From Stutzerimonas stutzeri (GTDB lineage: Bacteria; Pseudomonadota; Gammaproteobacteria; Pseudomonadales; Pseudomonadaceae): a stretch of 64,000 nt of DNA. Positions 1 through 9,487 of the stretch are shown piece by piece. The stretch lies in contig NZ_JAAMQZ010000004.1 in assembly GCF_013522825.1 (NCBI RefSeq), positions 62,001-126,000 of the forward strand, read 5' to 3'. The translations under genes and the position numbers were made by a program. Numbering within the stretch: position 1 is the stretch's first letter; each line of letters opens with the position of its first letter. Below the pieces are notes generated by a model, which saw only the letters and a program-made list of their open reading frames with translations, had not been told where the DNA came from and did no database searches.

Positions 1-951
1 AACCTTTCCCGTACCTGGGGCGTGATCGTGGTGTTCACGCTGTTTACCTTGCTCTGCATGCTGCTGCTATTGGTGCTGCTGCCGATGCTCGGCAAGCAAT
101 TGATGCATTTGTACGAGCTGGCGCCGCAGGGGCTCGACTGGCTGCAGGTCACGGCGCTGCCCTGGGTGCAGACGCGGTTCGGCCTCGAAGAAGACTTCTG
201 GCGCTTCGACCAGCTCAAGAGCGCATTCTCAGGCAACCTCGGCAGCACAAAGGATGTGCTGGCGGTGATCCTCAGTCAGGCGACGGCTTCGAGCCTGGCG
301 CTGCTGGCCTGGCTGGCGAATCTGCTGCTGGTGCCGGTGGTCTGTTTCTATCTGCTGCGTGACTGGGACCTGATCATGGCCAAGTTGCGCGGGCTGCTGC
401 CGCGCCGGCGCGAGCAGACCATCATGCTGCTGATGCGTGAATGCCATGAGGTGATCGGCGCCTTCCTGCGTGGTCAGTTGCTGGTGATGCTGGCGCTGGC
501 GGTGGTCTATTCCGCTGGTCTGATGCTGGTCGGTGTCGAGCTGGGGCTGTTGATCGGGGTGCTGGCCGGGCTCGCCAGCATCGTGCCCTACATGGGCTTC
601 GTGGTCGGCATCGGTGCGGCGATCGTCGCGGTACTGTTCCAGTTCGGTCTCGATCCCTATCCCTTGCTGGGCGTTGTGGCGGTATTCACGGTGGGGCAGA
701 TGCTCGAAGGCATGTTGCTGACGCCGCTGCTGGTGGGGGATCGGATCGGCCTGCATCCCGTGGCGGTGATCTTTGCGGTGCTGGCCGGCGGGCAGCTGTT
801 CGGCTTCGCCGGGGTGTTGCTGGCGCTGCCGGTGGCGGCGGTGATCATGGTTCTGCTGCGTCATGTGCATGATCTCTATAAACTCTCCGATTTGTACGCC
901 GAGCCCGTCGTCGAAGCGCCCGCACCCATCGAGCCGCCAAGTCAGCCATGA
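1..951 (+). CDS. perM: AI-2E family transporter / PerM-like permease (5' partial)
   Basis: The frame is open from the first base, so the gene starts upstream of the window; 316 codons are visible, and family members are about 350 residues, so roughly 40 are missing. The protein is strongly hydrophobic with several membrane helices, a short charged loop (RRRREQ) in the middle and the glycine-rich helices typical of the AI-2E/PerM exporter family. The C-terminal tail is proline-rich and probably cytoplasmic. The substrate of this family is unsettled: some members move autoinducer-2, others act in sodium-proton exchange. Its TGA stop overlaps the hda start (ATGA), so the two genes are translationally coupled, the same pairing as in P. 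aeruginosa. Confidence 0.85.
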   Translation, partial: NLSRTWGVIVVFTLFTLLCMLLLLVLLPMLGKQLMHLYELAPQGLDWLQVTALPWVQTRFGLEEDFWRFDQLKSAFSGNLGSTKDVLAVILSQATASSLALLAWLANLLLVPVVCFYLLRDWDLIMAKLRGLLPRRREQTIMLLMRECHEVIGAFLRGQLLVMLALAVVYSAGLMLVGVELGLLIGVLAGLASIVPYMGFVVGIGAAIVAVLFQFGLDPYPLLGVVAVFTVGQMLEGMLLTPLLVGDRIGLHPVAVIFAVLAGGQLFGFAGVLLALPVAAVIMVLLRHVHDLYKLSDLYAEPVVEAPAPIEPPSQP

Positions 952-1652
952 AACCCATCCAGCTCCCTCTGGGCATCCGTCTTCGTGACGATGCAACCTT
1001 CGCCAACTTCTATCCGGGCGCCAATGCTGCTGCGATGGGCTATGTCGAGCGTGTCTGTTCGCCCGAGGCCGGCTGGTCGGATGAGCTGATCTATCTCTGG
1101 GGCAATCTTGGCGTCGGGCGCAGTCACCTGTTACAGGCTGCCTGCCTGCGTGTCGAACAGCGTGGTGAGCGGGCTGTCTATCTGCCGCTGGCTGAAGTAG
1201 CCGAGTATGGTCCGGCGCTGCTGGATAATCTGGAGCAATGCGAGCTGGTGTGCCTGGATGACCTGGATGCGGTCGCCGCTGACCCGCTTTGGGAAGAGGC
1301 GCTGTTCCATCTGTTCAATCGCCTGCGCGACAGCGGGCGCCGTCTACTGCTCGCGGCAGATGCCTCGCCGCGTGAAATCGCCGTGCAGCTGCCCGATCTC
1401 AAGTCCCGGCTGAGCCTGGCGCTGGTGTTCCAGCTGCAGCAGCTCTCTGATGAGGACAAGCTGCGCGCGCTTCAGTTGCGTGCCTCGCGGCGTGGCCTGA
1501 ACCTGCCGGATGATGTGGGTCGTTTCATCCTCACACGCGGCGCAAGGAGCATGAACGCCCTGTTCGAACTCCTCGACCGCCTCGATCAGGCCTCATTGCA
1601 GGCCCAGCGCAAACTGACCATTCCCTTCCTCAAGGAAACGCTCGGCTGGTAA
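948..1652 (+). CDS. hda: DnaA regulatory inactivator Hda
   Basis: 234 residues, the expected size. Hda binds the DNA-loaded beta clamp and stimulates hydrolysis of DnaA-bound ATP, which prevents re-initiation. The N-terminal QLPLGI (residues 5-10) fits the clamp-binding motif. A Walker A-like loop, GNLGVGRSH, lies at 52-60 and a Walker B, CLDDLD, at about 102-107, followed by the small helical AAA+ lid. It resembles DnaA domain III only and lacks the DNA-binding domain IV, which separates it from DnaA itself. The ATG overlaps the stop of the permease gene, so expression is probably coupled to it. Confidence 0.93.
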   Translation: MKPIQLPLGIRLRDDATFANFYPGANAAAMGYVERVCSPEAGWSDELIYLWGNLGVGRSHLLQAACLRVEQRGERAVYLPLAEVAEYGPALLDNLEQCELVCLDDLDAVAADPLWEEALFHLFNRLRDSGRRLLLAADASPREIAVQLPDLKSRLSLALVFQLQQLSDEDKLRALQLRASRRGLNLPDDVGRFILTRGARSMNALFELLDRLDQASLQAQRKLTIPFLKETLGW

Positions 1653-1698
1653 ACGCCAAGCCGATCTGAAGGCAGGCTGCTCCACGGGGCGGAGCATT

Positions 1699-1722
1699 CG
1701 TGGAAGCGACTTCAGGCGCGAA
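1699..1722. repeat. Degenerate REP-like element
   Basis: The short sequence GCGACTTCAGGCGCGAA, preceded by TGGAA, resembles the 'GGAGCGACTTCAGTCGCGAA' type of repetitive extragenic palindrome common in Pseudomonas genomes. It lies between the convergent hda and the next gene, the usual place for such elements. The palindrome has one mismatch, so the call is weak. Confidence 0.3.
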
Positions 1723-1735
1723 GGGTTGTGCCAGC

Positions 1736-2572
1736 CTATGCGTGGATGGAGAGGCTGCCAGGCATGGGTGCTGTCGTTGCGTTCAGGCTGCTTATGGTCT
1801 GCTCGACCTGTTTCAGGTCTCTCTCTATTTTATTGAGGTCTTTCTGGTCTTCGCGGTCGGGTTTGCGCTGGGCTGCCTTGGCGGCGGCCACCAGGGCCTT
1901 GAGTTCGCGCAGGGTCTCTGCGAGCAGTTTGGCGTCGGAATGGCGTTGGGATTGCCGGCTTCCTGCAGGGCGCTGGGCGTCGAACGAGGTGGGCTGCGGG
2001 TGGGGCGCTTCTTCGTCTTCGTTTTCTTCTTCGGCGCTGGCTTGCTGATCGGCAAGTTCTTGCTGGACTTGCGCGGTGAGCGTCTGGGCTTGCTGTTGTT
2101 CGTTGCTCTCCGGCATGGATGAGGTGTCAGGGCTGTCGGTCGGCATGCCGGGTTGGCTGGGCAGGGCGCCTGTCTCGCTGTAGGTCAATGTCGGCGTGCT
2201 CATGCCGTTGCCGCCTTCGTTCAGCACTTTGGCCGCTGCGGCGAGTGTGCCAGCCAGTTGCTTGAGCTCACGCAGCAGGGCCTTGGAGCCGCCAAAGAGC
2301 AAAATCATCCGCTTGAGCATCTGGATGCGTTGATGAACCTGCGCCACCTGCTCGCGAGCGCTGTTTTTGCGGGCTTCATCGAAGCGAGTGGAGAGTGCGC
2401 TGCCAAAGGCGTGGGCGGCTTCGCCTGTTTTCTTCAAGGCTGCGCCGAGGGTCTGGCGTACATCAGGCGTGGACTCATCGGACTCGACAGCGGCTTGGGC
2501 GATACGTGACGTGCTCGCATCGGCACGCTGGATGAAAGATGCTTTGGAAGCGGTATCGAGAAAGAGGGTCAT
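1736..2572 (-). CDS. Uncharacterised helical/coiled-coil protein with FliA-type promoter
   Basis: 278 residues from the ATG at 2572, which has AAGGAG eight bases upstream; a longer frame exists but lacks a ribosome binding site. I do not recognise a family. There is no signal peptide and no membrane span apart from a short hydrophobic patch near MILLFGG (89-95). Residues 60-120 are helical. Residues 140-210 are low-complexity, rich in Ser, Pro, Gln and Glu, with an acidic run near EEENEDEEA. Residues 213-264 look like a coiled coil. A near-consensus sigma-28 promoter sits just upstream, suggesting a link to flagella, chemotaxis or motility. The architecture is compatible with a secreted or scaffold protein, but that is a guess. 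Confidence 0.7.
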   Translation of the reverse strand: MTLFLDTASKASFIQRADASTSRIAQAAVESDESTPDVRQTLGAALKKTGEAAHAFGSALSTRFDEARKNSAREQVAQVHQRIQMLKRMILLFGGSKALLRELKQLAGTLAAAAKVLNEGGNGMSTPTLTYSETGALPSQPGMPTDSPDTSSMPESNEQQQAQTLTAQVQQELADQQASAEEENEDEEAPHPQPTSFDAQRPAGSRQSQRHSDAKLLAETLRELKALVAAAKAAQRKPDREDQKDLNKIERDLKQVEQTISSLNATTAPMPGSLSIHA

Positions 2573-2598
2573 GCCTGCACTCCTTGCGCTATCCAACC

Positions 2599-2625
2599 CT
2601 ATCGGCTGAACGCCTGGAAAGTTGA
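2599..2625 (-). promoter_or_regulatory. Candidate FliA (sigma-28) promoter
   Basis: Read on the minus strand: TCAACTTT, an 11-base spacer, then GCCGATAG. The enterobacterial sigma-28 consensus is TAAAGTTT-N11-GCCGATAA, so the spacing is exact and the -10 differs only in its last base. The predicted start site near 2592 would give a leader of about 20 bases carrying the AAGGAG of the gene starting at 2572. Confidence 0.6.
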
Positions 2626-2730
2626 GGGCGGCGGCAAGTTTCGCAGGTCGTGTTAGTCGAAGGCGTAACCCGACGAGGGCGAGCTGCAACTCTCAAGGAA
2701 AGTGCTTCCCTGCTTGCGAAGATACCCACA

Positions 2731-2753
2731 AAAAATCGCCGGGAGCGATTTTT
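2731..2753. terminator. AT-rich hairpin (second terminator of the CoA-transferase gene)
   Basis: AAAAATCGC and GCGATTTTT form a 9-bp stem around a 5-base loop. On the minus strand the stem ends in a T run. It lies downstream of the stronger terminator at 2806-2834, so it is probably a back-up for the CoA-transferase transcript. Confidence 0.5.
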
Positions 2754-2805
2754 GACGTCGCGCCAGCGACGGCCCGCAGGGTGGCTGCCAGGGATGGCAG
2801 GCCAC

Positions 2806-2834
2806 AAAAAAGGGTCCCTCGCGGGACCCTTTTC
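2806..2834 (-). terminator. Rho-independent terminator of the CoA-transferase gene
   Basis: A perfect 11-bp stem (AAAAGGGTCCC at 2808-2818 with its complement at 2823-2833) around the loop TCGC, with a T run on the minus strand, 19 bases after the stop codon. Confidence 0.9.
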
Positions 2835-2852
2835 AGTTGCTGGCAGTGCCGA

Positions 2853-4364
2853 TTACTTCTTCAGATGCATGGTGCCATGCTCAGCCAGGTTGGCGTGCCA
2901 GGAGAAGGCTTTTTCCAGTACGTGCGGAGTGTGGCCGCCGCGCGCCTTGGCCTCTTCCAGATAGTCATAGGCTTGCTGCTTGTAATCGGGATGCATGCAG
3001 TTTTCGATGATGCGCTGAGCCGCTTCGACGGGCGCGAGGCCGCGCAGATCGGCGTAGCCCTGTTCGGTGATGATGCAGTCCACATCGTGGTTGGTATGGT
3101 CGATGTGGGTTGCGAACGGCACGATCGAAGAGATCTTGCCCTGCTTCGCCGTGGAGGTGGTCACGAAGATGCTGATGCGTGCGTTACGGGCGAAGTCACC
3201 CGAACCGCCGATACCGTTCATCATGTGGGTACCGCTGACGTGAGTGGAGTTCACGTTGCCGTAGATATCGGCTTCCAGCGCAGTGTTGAAGGAAATGATA
3301 CCCAGGCGGCGGATGACTTCAGGATGGTTGGAGATTTCCTGCGGACGGAATACCACCTTGCCTGCGTACTTGGCCATGTCGGAAGCCAGGTTGTCGACGC
3401 GCTTCTTGGACAGCGAGAAGGCGGTGCCGGCAGCGAACTTCACCACGCCAGCGTCGATCAGGTCGAATACGCCGTCCTGCAGTACTTCCGAAGCCACCAC
3501 CAGGTCTTTGAACTCGGAGGTGCGCATGCCGTTCAGTACGGCGTTGGCTACGGAACCCACACCGGACTGCAGCGGAGCCAGGCTGTTGGTCAGGCGACCG
3601 GCTTTTACTTCTGCGCGGAGGAAGTCCAGCAGGTTGTCGGCGATCTGCTGGGTTTCTTCGTTCGGTTCGAACAGCGGCGACGGGATGTCCGGCTGGCTGG
3701 ACAGGACGATGCCGCGAACCTTGGCCGGATCAACCGGGATGCCCACGGTGCCGATACGGGTACTGATGTCATAGACAGGGATGTCTTTACGAGCGTTTTC
3801 ACCGGCAGGGCCAGGCACATAGATATCGTGCATGCCCTCGTACTCGCGCGGAGCGGAGGTGTTCAGCTCGATGATCACGTGCTTGGCGGTCTGTACGAAG
3901 ATCGGCGAGTTACCCACGGAGCCGGTCGGAATGATCTGGCCGTCTTCGGTAATGGCTGCCGCTTCGATGATCGCGTAGTCGACCTGAGGCAGGACGCCCT
4001 GGCGGATCAGCTCTGCCATGTGGGACAGATGCTGGTCGATATAGAGGACTTCACCGGCGTTGATTTTCTTGCGCTGGACCGGGTTGCCCTGATAGGGAAT
4101 GCGCTTGTTGATGATGCCGGCTTCAGCCATGGATTGGTCAGCGGCAGGCCCCATGGAGGCGCCGGTGAACAGGTTGACCTTGAACTTCTCTTTTTGGCCG
4201 CGCTCAGACAATGCTCTGGGGAATTCTTTTGGCTCACCGAACAGAGTGAAGCCACTCATGCCCAGTGTCATGCCGTCTTCGATCCACGATGCAGCTTCTT
4301 CTGCGGAAACGACTTTATCCAGGAATGCAGCATTGCGAATGTATTTGTTCAAATCCGTTGTCAT
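2853..4364 (-). CDS. Acetyl-CoA hydrolase/transferase family protein (succinate CoA-transferase type)
   Basis: 503 residues, the usual length of class I CoA-transferases of the Cat1/AarC/Ach1 group. These move CoA between acetate, succinate or propionate and their thioesters through a glutamyl-CoA intermediate. The motif ASEVLQDG places the conserved glutamate at 293, and the glycine-rich SGVGSVANAV lies just before it. GIGGSGDFARNA and TEQGYADLRGL near the C-terminus are family hallmarks. In Pseudomonas the enzyme is thought to help use or detoxify short-chain acids, feeding the TCA cycle encoded later in this window. The gene stands alone with its own terminator. Substrate preference cannot be read from the sequence. 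Confidence 0.88.
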   Translation of the reverse strand: MTTDLNKYIRNAAFLDKVVSAEEAASWIEDGMTLGMSGFTLFGEPKEFPRALSERGQKEKFKVNLFTGASMGPAADQSMAEAGIINKRIPYQGNPVQRKKINAGEVLYIDQHLSHMAELIRQGVLPQVDYAIIEAAAITEDGQIIPTGSVGNSPIFVQTAKHVIIELNTSAPREYEGMHDIYVPGPAGENARKDIPVYDISTRIGTVGIPVDPAKVRGIVLSSQPDIPSPLFEPNEETQQIADNLLDFLRAEVKAGRLTNSLAPLQSGVGSVANAVLNGMRTSEFKDLVVASEVLQDGVFDLIDAGVVKFAAGTAFSLSKKRVDNLASDMAKYAGKVVFRPQEISNHPEVIRRLGIISFNTALEADIYGNVNSTHVSGTHMMNGIGGSGDFARNARISIFVTTSTAKQGKISSIVPFATHIDHTNHDVDCIITEQGYADLRGLAPVEAAQRIIENCMHPDYKQQAYDYLEEAKARGGHTPHVLEKAFSWHANLAEHGTMHLKK

Positions 4365-4682
4365 GAAGTCACCGTAGAATTCGTCTCATGAATGTCTGTC
4401 GAGGTTCTGCATCCGTGATTTACCTGGCGCCCTGAAAGGCGCTGGATGCAGCTGTCTTCCAAACTGGAAGGCAAAAACCCGACTCTTTTACCACCCGCAC
4501 TTGCGGAAGTCCATTGAGGGTGGTGTGCATGCAATTTTACATTCCCCAAGGGGCTATTCCCGTTTCGTCGAATCACGAGGGAACGGGAGCAGGCCCTACT
4601 TGCTCGCCCCATTCTAGGGTTCCCTGCTTTTTTGGCAGTTATACGAAAGTCGATGGTTCAGGTTGCATCGAAATGCTCCCGA
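4365..4682. other. 318-base intergenic region with orphan plus-strand terminator
   Basis: This stretch separates the CoA-transferase gene (starting at 4364, minus) from the DUF2069 gene (ending at 4683, minus). It holds the CoA-transferase leader, with only a weak GGTGA ribosome binding site. Near 4578-4633 there is a structured segment ending in six T on the plus strand, although no plus-strand gene precedes it. A loose plus-strand promoter, TTGAGG-N17-TTACAT, lies at about 4514-4542. No protein-coding gene is convincing here. Confidence 0.55.
4588..4633 (+). terminator. Orphan intrinsic terminator on the plus strand
   Basis: AGCAGG (4588-4593) pairs with CCTGCT (4623-4628). Inside it, CCCTA pairs with TAGGG. 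The stem is followed directly by a T run (4628-4633). An outer alternative pairing, AGGGAAC with GTTCCCT, also exists. No annotated plus-strand gene would use it, so it may end a small RNA. Confidence 0.5.
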
Positions 4683-6041
<1,359 letters not shown>

Positions 6042-6142
6042 TTGAGGTTGCTTCGCGCCAATGTAGTTGGTCATTCTAACCTTCAAAGCGGCGATGACTG
6101 AAACGCTGGCAGGCAGCAGCAGGCGTTCACCGAGGAGATGGA

Positions 6143-7399
6143 ATGCAGCAACGGATCAACGATTTCGTGGAGTTCTGCCGTTTTCTGGTGCAGCGTTTTC
6201 TCGTGGATCACGGGCCTCAGAGCGCGGCGGCGCTGACCTACACCACGCTGTTCGCGGTGGTGCCGATGATGACCGTCACCTTCGCCATGCTTTCGGCCAT
6301 TCCGGCCTTCCAGGGCGTGGGCGAGCAGATTCAGATGTATATCTTCAACAACTTCATTCCCTCGACGGGCGCAACCATTCAGGAATACCTGGTCGCCTTC
6401 ACCAATCAGGCGCGGCAACTGACCTGGTTTGGTGTGGGTTTTCTGATGGCGACGGCGCTGATGATGTTGCTGACCATCGAAAAGGCTTTCAACCTGATCT
6501 GGCGCGTGCGTCAGCCGCGCCGGGGGATGTCGAGCTTCCTGCTGTACTGGGCGATTCTCAGCCTCGGCCCGCTGTTGCTTGGCGCGGGTTTCGCCATGAG
6601 CACCTATATCGCCTCGTTGTCGCTGCTGTCCGGCCCCTACGCGCTGATCGGCGCTGGCACCATGCTCAAGGCGATGCCGCTGCTGCTGAGCATTGCCGCC
6701 TTCACGCTGATTTACGCCGCCGTGCCCAATACCCGTGTGCCGCTGCGGCATGCGCTGGTCGGCGGTATTTTCACGGCGGTGCTGTTCGAGGCGGCCAAGC
6801 AGGTGTTCGGCCTGTACGTCAGTTACTTTCCCAGCTATCAGCTGATCTACGGCGCTTTTGCCGCTGTGCCGTTGTTTCTGCTGTGGATTTACCTGTCCTG
6901 GATGATCGTGCTGTTCGGGGCCGAGCTGGTCTGCGGCCTGTCGTCTTCGCAACAATGGCGACGTCAGCCGGCGCCTCGCTTGCTGGTGATGCTGGCGCTG
7001 CTGAGGATTTTCTACCAGCATCAGCAGGCCGGACGCGCAGTGCGGCTCAGAGATGCCCATCGCAACGGCTGGTTGTTGCCTGAGGATGAGTGGGACGAGA
7101 TACTGGAATTCTTCGAGCGCGAGCGTCTGGTCTGTCGCACTGGCTCGTCCGGTTGGGTCATGTCTCGGGATCTGCATCATTACAGCTTCGATCAGTTGCT
7201 GCGCAGTAATCCCTGGCCGCTTTCGGGCATGCACGCGCTGCCTGAGCAGTTGGATGAGCCTTGGTACCCGGCTTTGCGTCAGGCCATGGAGTCGCTGCAG
7301 GAAGAGCGGTCGAAGCTATTCGGCGGTAGTGTTGCCGATTGGCTGCAGGCGGAGTCGGCAAGCGCGCCTGCGGGTGATGATGCAAGGAGTCGAGAATGA
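6143..7399 (+). CDS. YihY/UPF0761 family inner-membrane protein
   Basis: 418 residues with GAGGAG just upstream of the ATG. The protein has a conserved [14 protein letters not shown] near residue 35, about six transmembrane helices up to residue 270, and a soluble C-terminal winged-helix-like domain. The family was long mislabelled ribonuclease BN; E. coli RNase BN is now known to be a different protein (ElaC/Rbn). The function of YihY itself is unknown. The stop overlaps the next gene's start (ATGA), so the two are coupled. It is transcribed away from arsC. Confidence 0.9.
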   Translation: MQQRINDFVEFCRFLVQRFLVDHGPQSAAALTYTTLFAVVPMMTVTFAMLSAIPAFQGVGEQIQMYIFNNFIPSTGATIQEYLVAFTNQARQLTWFGVGFLMATALMMLLTIEKAFNLIWRVRQPRRGMSSFLLYWAILSLGPLLLGAGFAMSTYIASLSLLSGPYALIGAGTMLKAMPLLLSIAAFTLIYAAVPNTRVPLRHALVGGIFTAVLFEAAKQVFGLYVSYFPSYQLIYGAFAAVPLFLLWIYLSWMIVLFGAELVCGLSSSQQWRRQPAPRLLVMLALLRIFYQHQQAGRAVRLRDAHRNGWLLPEDEWDEILEFFERERLVCRTGSSGWVMSRDLHHYSFDQLLRSNPWPLSGMHALPEQLDEPWYPALRQAMESLQEERSKLFGGSVADWLQAESASAPAGDDARSRE

Positions 7400-7854
7400 T
7401 CAAGCGATCCCTGATGGGATTCAGTCTGCTGGCCTGCCTGGCGTTGGCGGGCTGCAGTGAAGACTGGGGACCGGACCAGCATGGTGCGCAAGTGACGGCG
7501 CAGCAACTCGACGGCCAGTGGCTGGTGATCAACTACTGGGCGGAGTGGTGTGGACCGTGCCGCACCGAGATTCCCGAGTTGAATGCACTGGATGATGCGC
7601 ACGGCGACATCACCGTACTGGGCGTCAATTTCGATGGGCTGCAGGGGGAAGAGCTGGCGACGGCGGCAACTGATCTGGGGATCGATTTCCGCGTGCTCAG
7701 CCTCGATCCCGCCGAGCGCCTGGATCTGCCACGCAGTGCGGTACTGCCGGTGACCTATCTCGTCGATAGCGCCGGAAAGGTACGCCAACGGCTGGTGGGT
7801 GAACAGACCGCCGAAGGGTTGCAGACGCAACTGCAAGAGTTAAGGCAGCGTTAA
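7396..7854 (+). CDS. TlpA-like thioredoxin-fold lipoprotein
   Basis: 152 residues. The signal peptide ends in LALAGC, so Cys20 should be lipidated. The redox motif WCGPC (Cys52 and Cys55) sits in [18 protein letters not shown], typical of TlpA/ResA thiol-disulfide oxidoreductases. The cis-proline segment VLPVTYLVD follows near residue 117. It probably faces the periplasm and reduces or oxidises partner proteins. Translation is coupled to yihY. An inverted repeat rich in AGCTTG lies just after the stop and probably serves as the terminator. Confidence 0.88.
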   Translation: MIKRSLMGFSLLACLALAGCSEDWGPDQHGAQVTAQQLDGQWLVINYWAEWCGPCRTEIPELNALDDAHGDITVLGVNFDGLQGEELATAATDLGIDFRVLSLDPAERLDLPRSAVLPVTYLVDSAGKVRQRLVGEQTAEGLQTQLQELRQR

Positions 7855-7861
7855 GCGCGGC

Positions 7862-7939
7862 AAGCCTCAAGCTACAAGTAAAAGCGCCACTCTAGCTCTT
7901 GCTCTTAACTTGCAGCTTGTAGCTTGTAGCTTGCGGCTT
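7862..7939. repeat. AGCTTG-rich extragenic palindrome
   Basis: AAGCCTCAAGCTACAAGT (7862-7879) is nearly complementary to the right arm, which contains AGCTTGTAGCTTGTAGCTTG in tandem (to 7939). It separates two convergent genes and could stop transcription from both sides. A related element lies at 47631-47687, so this is a dispersed repeat family. Confidence 0.7.
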
Positions 7940-7947
7940 ACAGCTGC

Positions 7948-8520
7948 TTAAGGTTTCACGTACCAGAAGTCCTGCCAGAAGCCGATGACCTTGCTGGGAT
8001 AGCGGGTCTGGCCGAGGCTGCCGTTGTAGCGGGCGAGGGCGCGGTTGATGTCGCCTTTTTCGCGCTTGAGGTAGTAGCTGAGGATGGTGCAGCCGTAGCG
8101 CAGGTTGGTCGCGTTGTCGGTGAGGTTGTCCTGTGGGCGACCAAGTTCGGCTTTCCAGAAGGGCATGACCTGCATCATGCCCTGCGCGCCCACGCTGGAG
8201 ATGGCGAAGCGGTCGAAATGGCTTTCGGCATGGATCAGCGCCAGCACCAGTTCGGGTCTGAGCCCGGCCTTGCTGGCTTCCTGGTGCACCAGGCGCAGCA
8301 GGGACAGGCGTTCCTGGGCGTCGGGCAGATAGCGTTTGAGTCGGGCGGACATGTCCACCAGCCAGACTTCGGCCTCGAAGCGATCCTGAAAGCTGTCCGC
8401 CTCGGCGACGGTTTTCTGCAGCAGGTCGCGCAGTTCCGGCTCGGGCGCCTGGCGCAGATTCGCCGAGGCCGGCAGCACGAACGCCAGCCACAGCATCAGC
8501 AGGCAGGCGCGCAGCTTCAT
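7948..8520 (-). CDS. Lytic transglycosylase domain (SLT) protein
   Basis: 190 residues. A signal peptide ends near ASA (18-20), so the product is exported. The C-terminal half is a compact SLT domain: catalytic Glu99 in ALIHAESHFD, then GAQGMMQVMP, then NLRYGCTILSYYL, and a final ALARYNGS. It should cleave the MurNAc-GlcNAc bond of peptidoglycan to give anhydro ends. It starts six bases after the lipoprotein stop, with GAGGAAG overlapping that stop, so it is translated as part of the proS-lipoprotein-SLT operon. It is smaller than Slt70 or MltC and lacks their accessory domains. Confidence 0.87.
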   Translation of the reverse strand: MKLRACLLMLWLAFVLPASANLRQAPEPELRDLLQKTVAEADSFQDRFEAEVWLVDMSARLKRYLPDAQERLSLLRLVHQEASKAGLRPELVLALIHAESHFDRFAISSVGAQGMMQVMPFWKAELGRPQDNLTDNATNLRYGCTILSYYLKREKGDINRALARYNGSLGQTRYPSKVIGFWQDFWYVKP

Positions 8521-8525
8521 CTTCC

Positions 8526-9479
8526 TCAGTCGTCTTCGCCGAGGTCGCTGGCCTGGCGACCGGCGTCCTGCAGCAGGCTGCGCAGAAACTCCTGCTGCAG
8601 CTCGGGGTCATTGCGCGTCAGCTCCACCAGGCTCTGTTCGAGTTCGCTGGCTTCCTCTTCCAGCCCCAGCTCCGAGAGGCGCTTGACGCGATGCACCCAC
8701 TGGCCCACATCGTCGCCTTCGAGGTCGTTGAAGATCAGCTCGTGGGCTTCGAGGAGCTTGCTGCGCAGGCTGCGGCTGACCAGCAGCGTGGCATCGGCGT
8801 GAGTGGCGTCCTGCGGGTCTTCGACCTGCAGTTGCAATTTGCCGATCAGGCTGATGTCCTGCTCGGCGAAGGGGCCGTCGAGCAGGTTCAGGCGCAGCAG
8901 GCCGTTGCGGTCGGTGCTCAATTCATGCGTCTCGGCGCCTGCCGTGACCAGCACCGGGCGTTCGGCCCAGGGCAGGCTGGAGTATTCCAGGCGTGCATCC
9001 CGGCGTTGTTCTTCCAGGCTGGCCAGGTTCTGTTGCGAGCGGCCATTGGATTCGACGTTGAGAAAGGGGTTGAGCCCTGCAAAGCCATAGTTGATCCAGC
9101 CGCGTGTGGCGCTTTCCGGCAGTTTGCCGAGCATCACCACGTTGAGCACGTTGGCGCCCACACCAGCGACTACGGCAACGGCGCCCAGGGGGATTTCGTA
9201 AAGCTTGCGCCATGCCTGGTACGGCGTGTAGCGGTCGTAGCGGCGTGTCACTTCGATGTCGGTGACTTCCCAGGTTTTCTGGTCGAGTACGCGGATACGC
9301 CGCTGCGGCAGCTCCAGCAAGGGCTCGCCCACCTCGATACGCAGGCTGTGATCGAGCAGCTTGCGCTCGGTGCGCGCCTCATGTTCGCTGCGTTGCGGCA
9401 GGTGATTGGCGCAGCCGCCAAGCAGCAGCGCCACGCAAAGCGTGGCGCTGGTTGAAGCCAGAATACTTCGGTTGAGCAT
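8526..9479 (-). CDS. Uncharacterised outer-membrane-type lipoprotein
   Basis: 317 residues. The lipobox LLLGGC gives a lipidated Cys23, followed by Ala-Asn, so there is no Asp+2 inner-membrane retention signal and outer-membrane sorting is likely. One hydrophobic segment, GAVAVVAGVGANVLNVVML, lies near residue 105, which is unusual for a soluble lipoprotein. The rest is charged and helical, ending in an acidic tail (LGEDD). I do not recognise a domain. It starts eight bases after the proS stop and is followed at once by the transglycosylase gene, so a role in cell-wall maintenance is a reasonable guess from context only. Confidence 0.75.
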   Translation of the reverse strand: MLNRSILASTSATLCVALLLGGCANHLPQRSEHEARTERKLLDHSLRIEVGEPLLELPQRRIRVLDQKTWEVTDIEVTRRYDRYTPYQAWRKLYEIPLGAVAVVAGVGANVLNVVMLGKLPESATRGWINYGFAGLNPFLNVESNGRSQQNLASLEEQRRDARLEYSSLPWAERPVLVTAGAETHELSTDRNGLLRLNLLDGPFAEQDISLIGKLQLQVEDPQDATHADATLLVSRSLRSKLLEAHELIFNDLEGDDVGQWVHRVKRLSELGLEEEASELEQSLVELTRNDPELQQEFLRSLLQDAGRQASDLGEDD

Positions 9480-9487
9480 GATGTCCG

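Noticed and set aside
2622-4391. Long plus-strand open frame (589 codons) opposite the CoA-transferase
   Set aside because: It is an antisense shadow: the minus strand encodes a full, conserved enzyme with a ribosome site and terminator.
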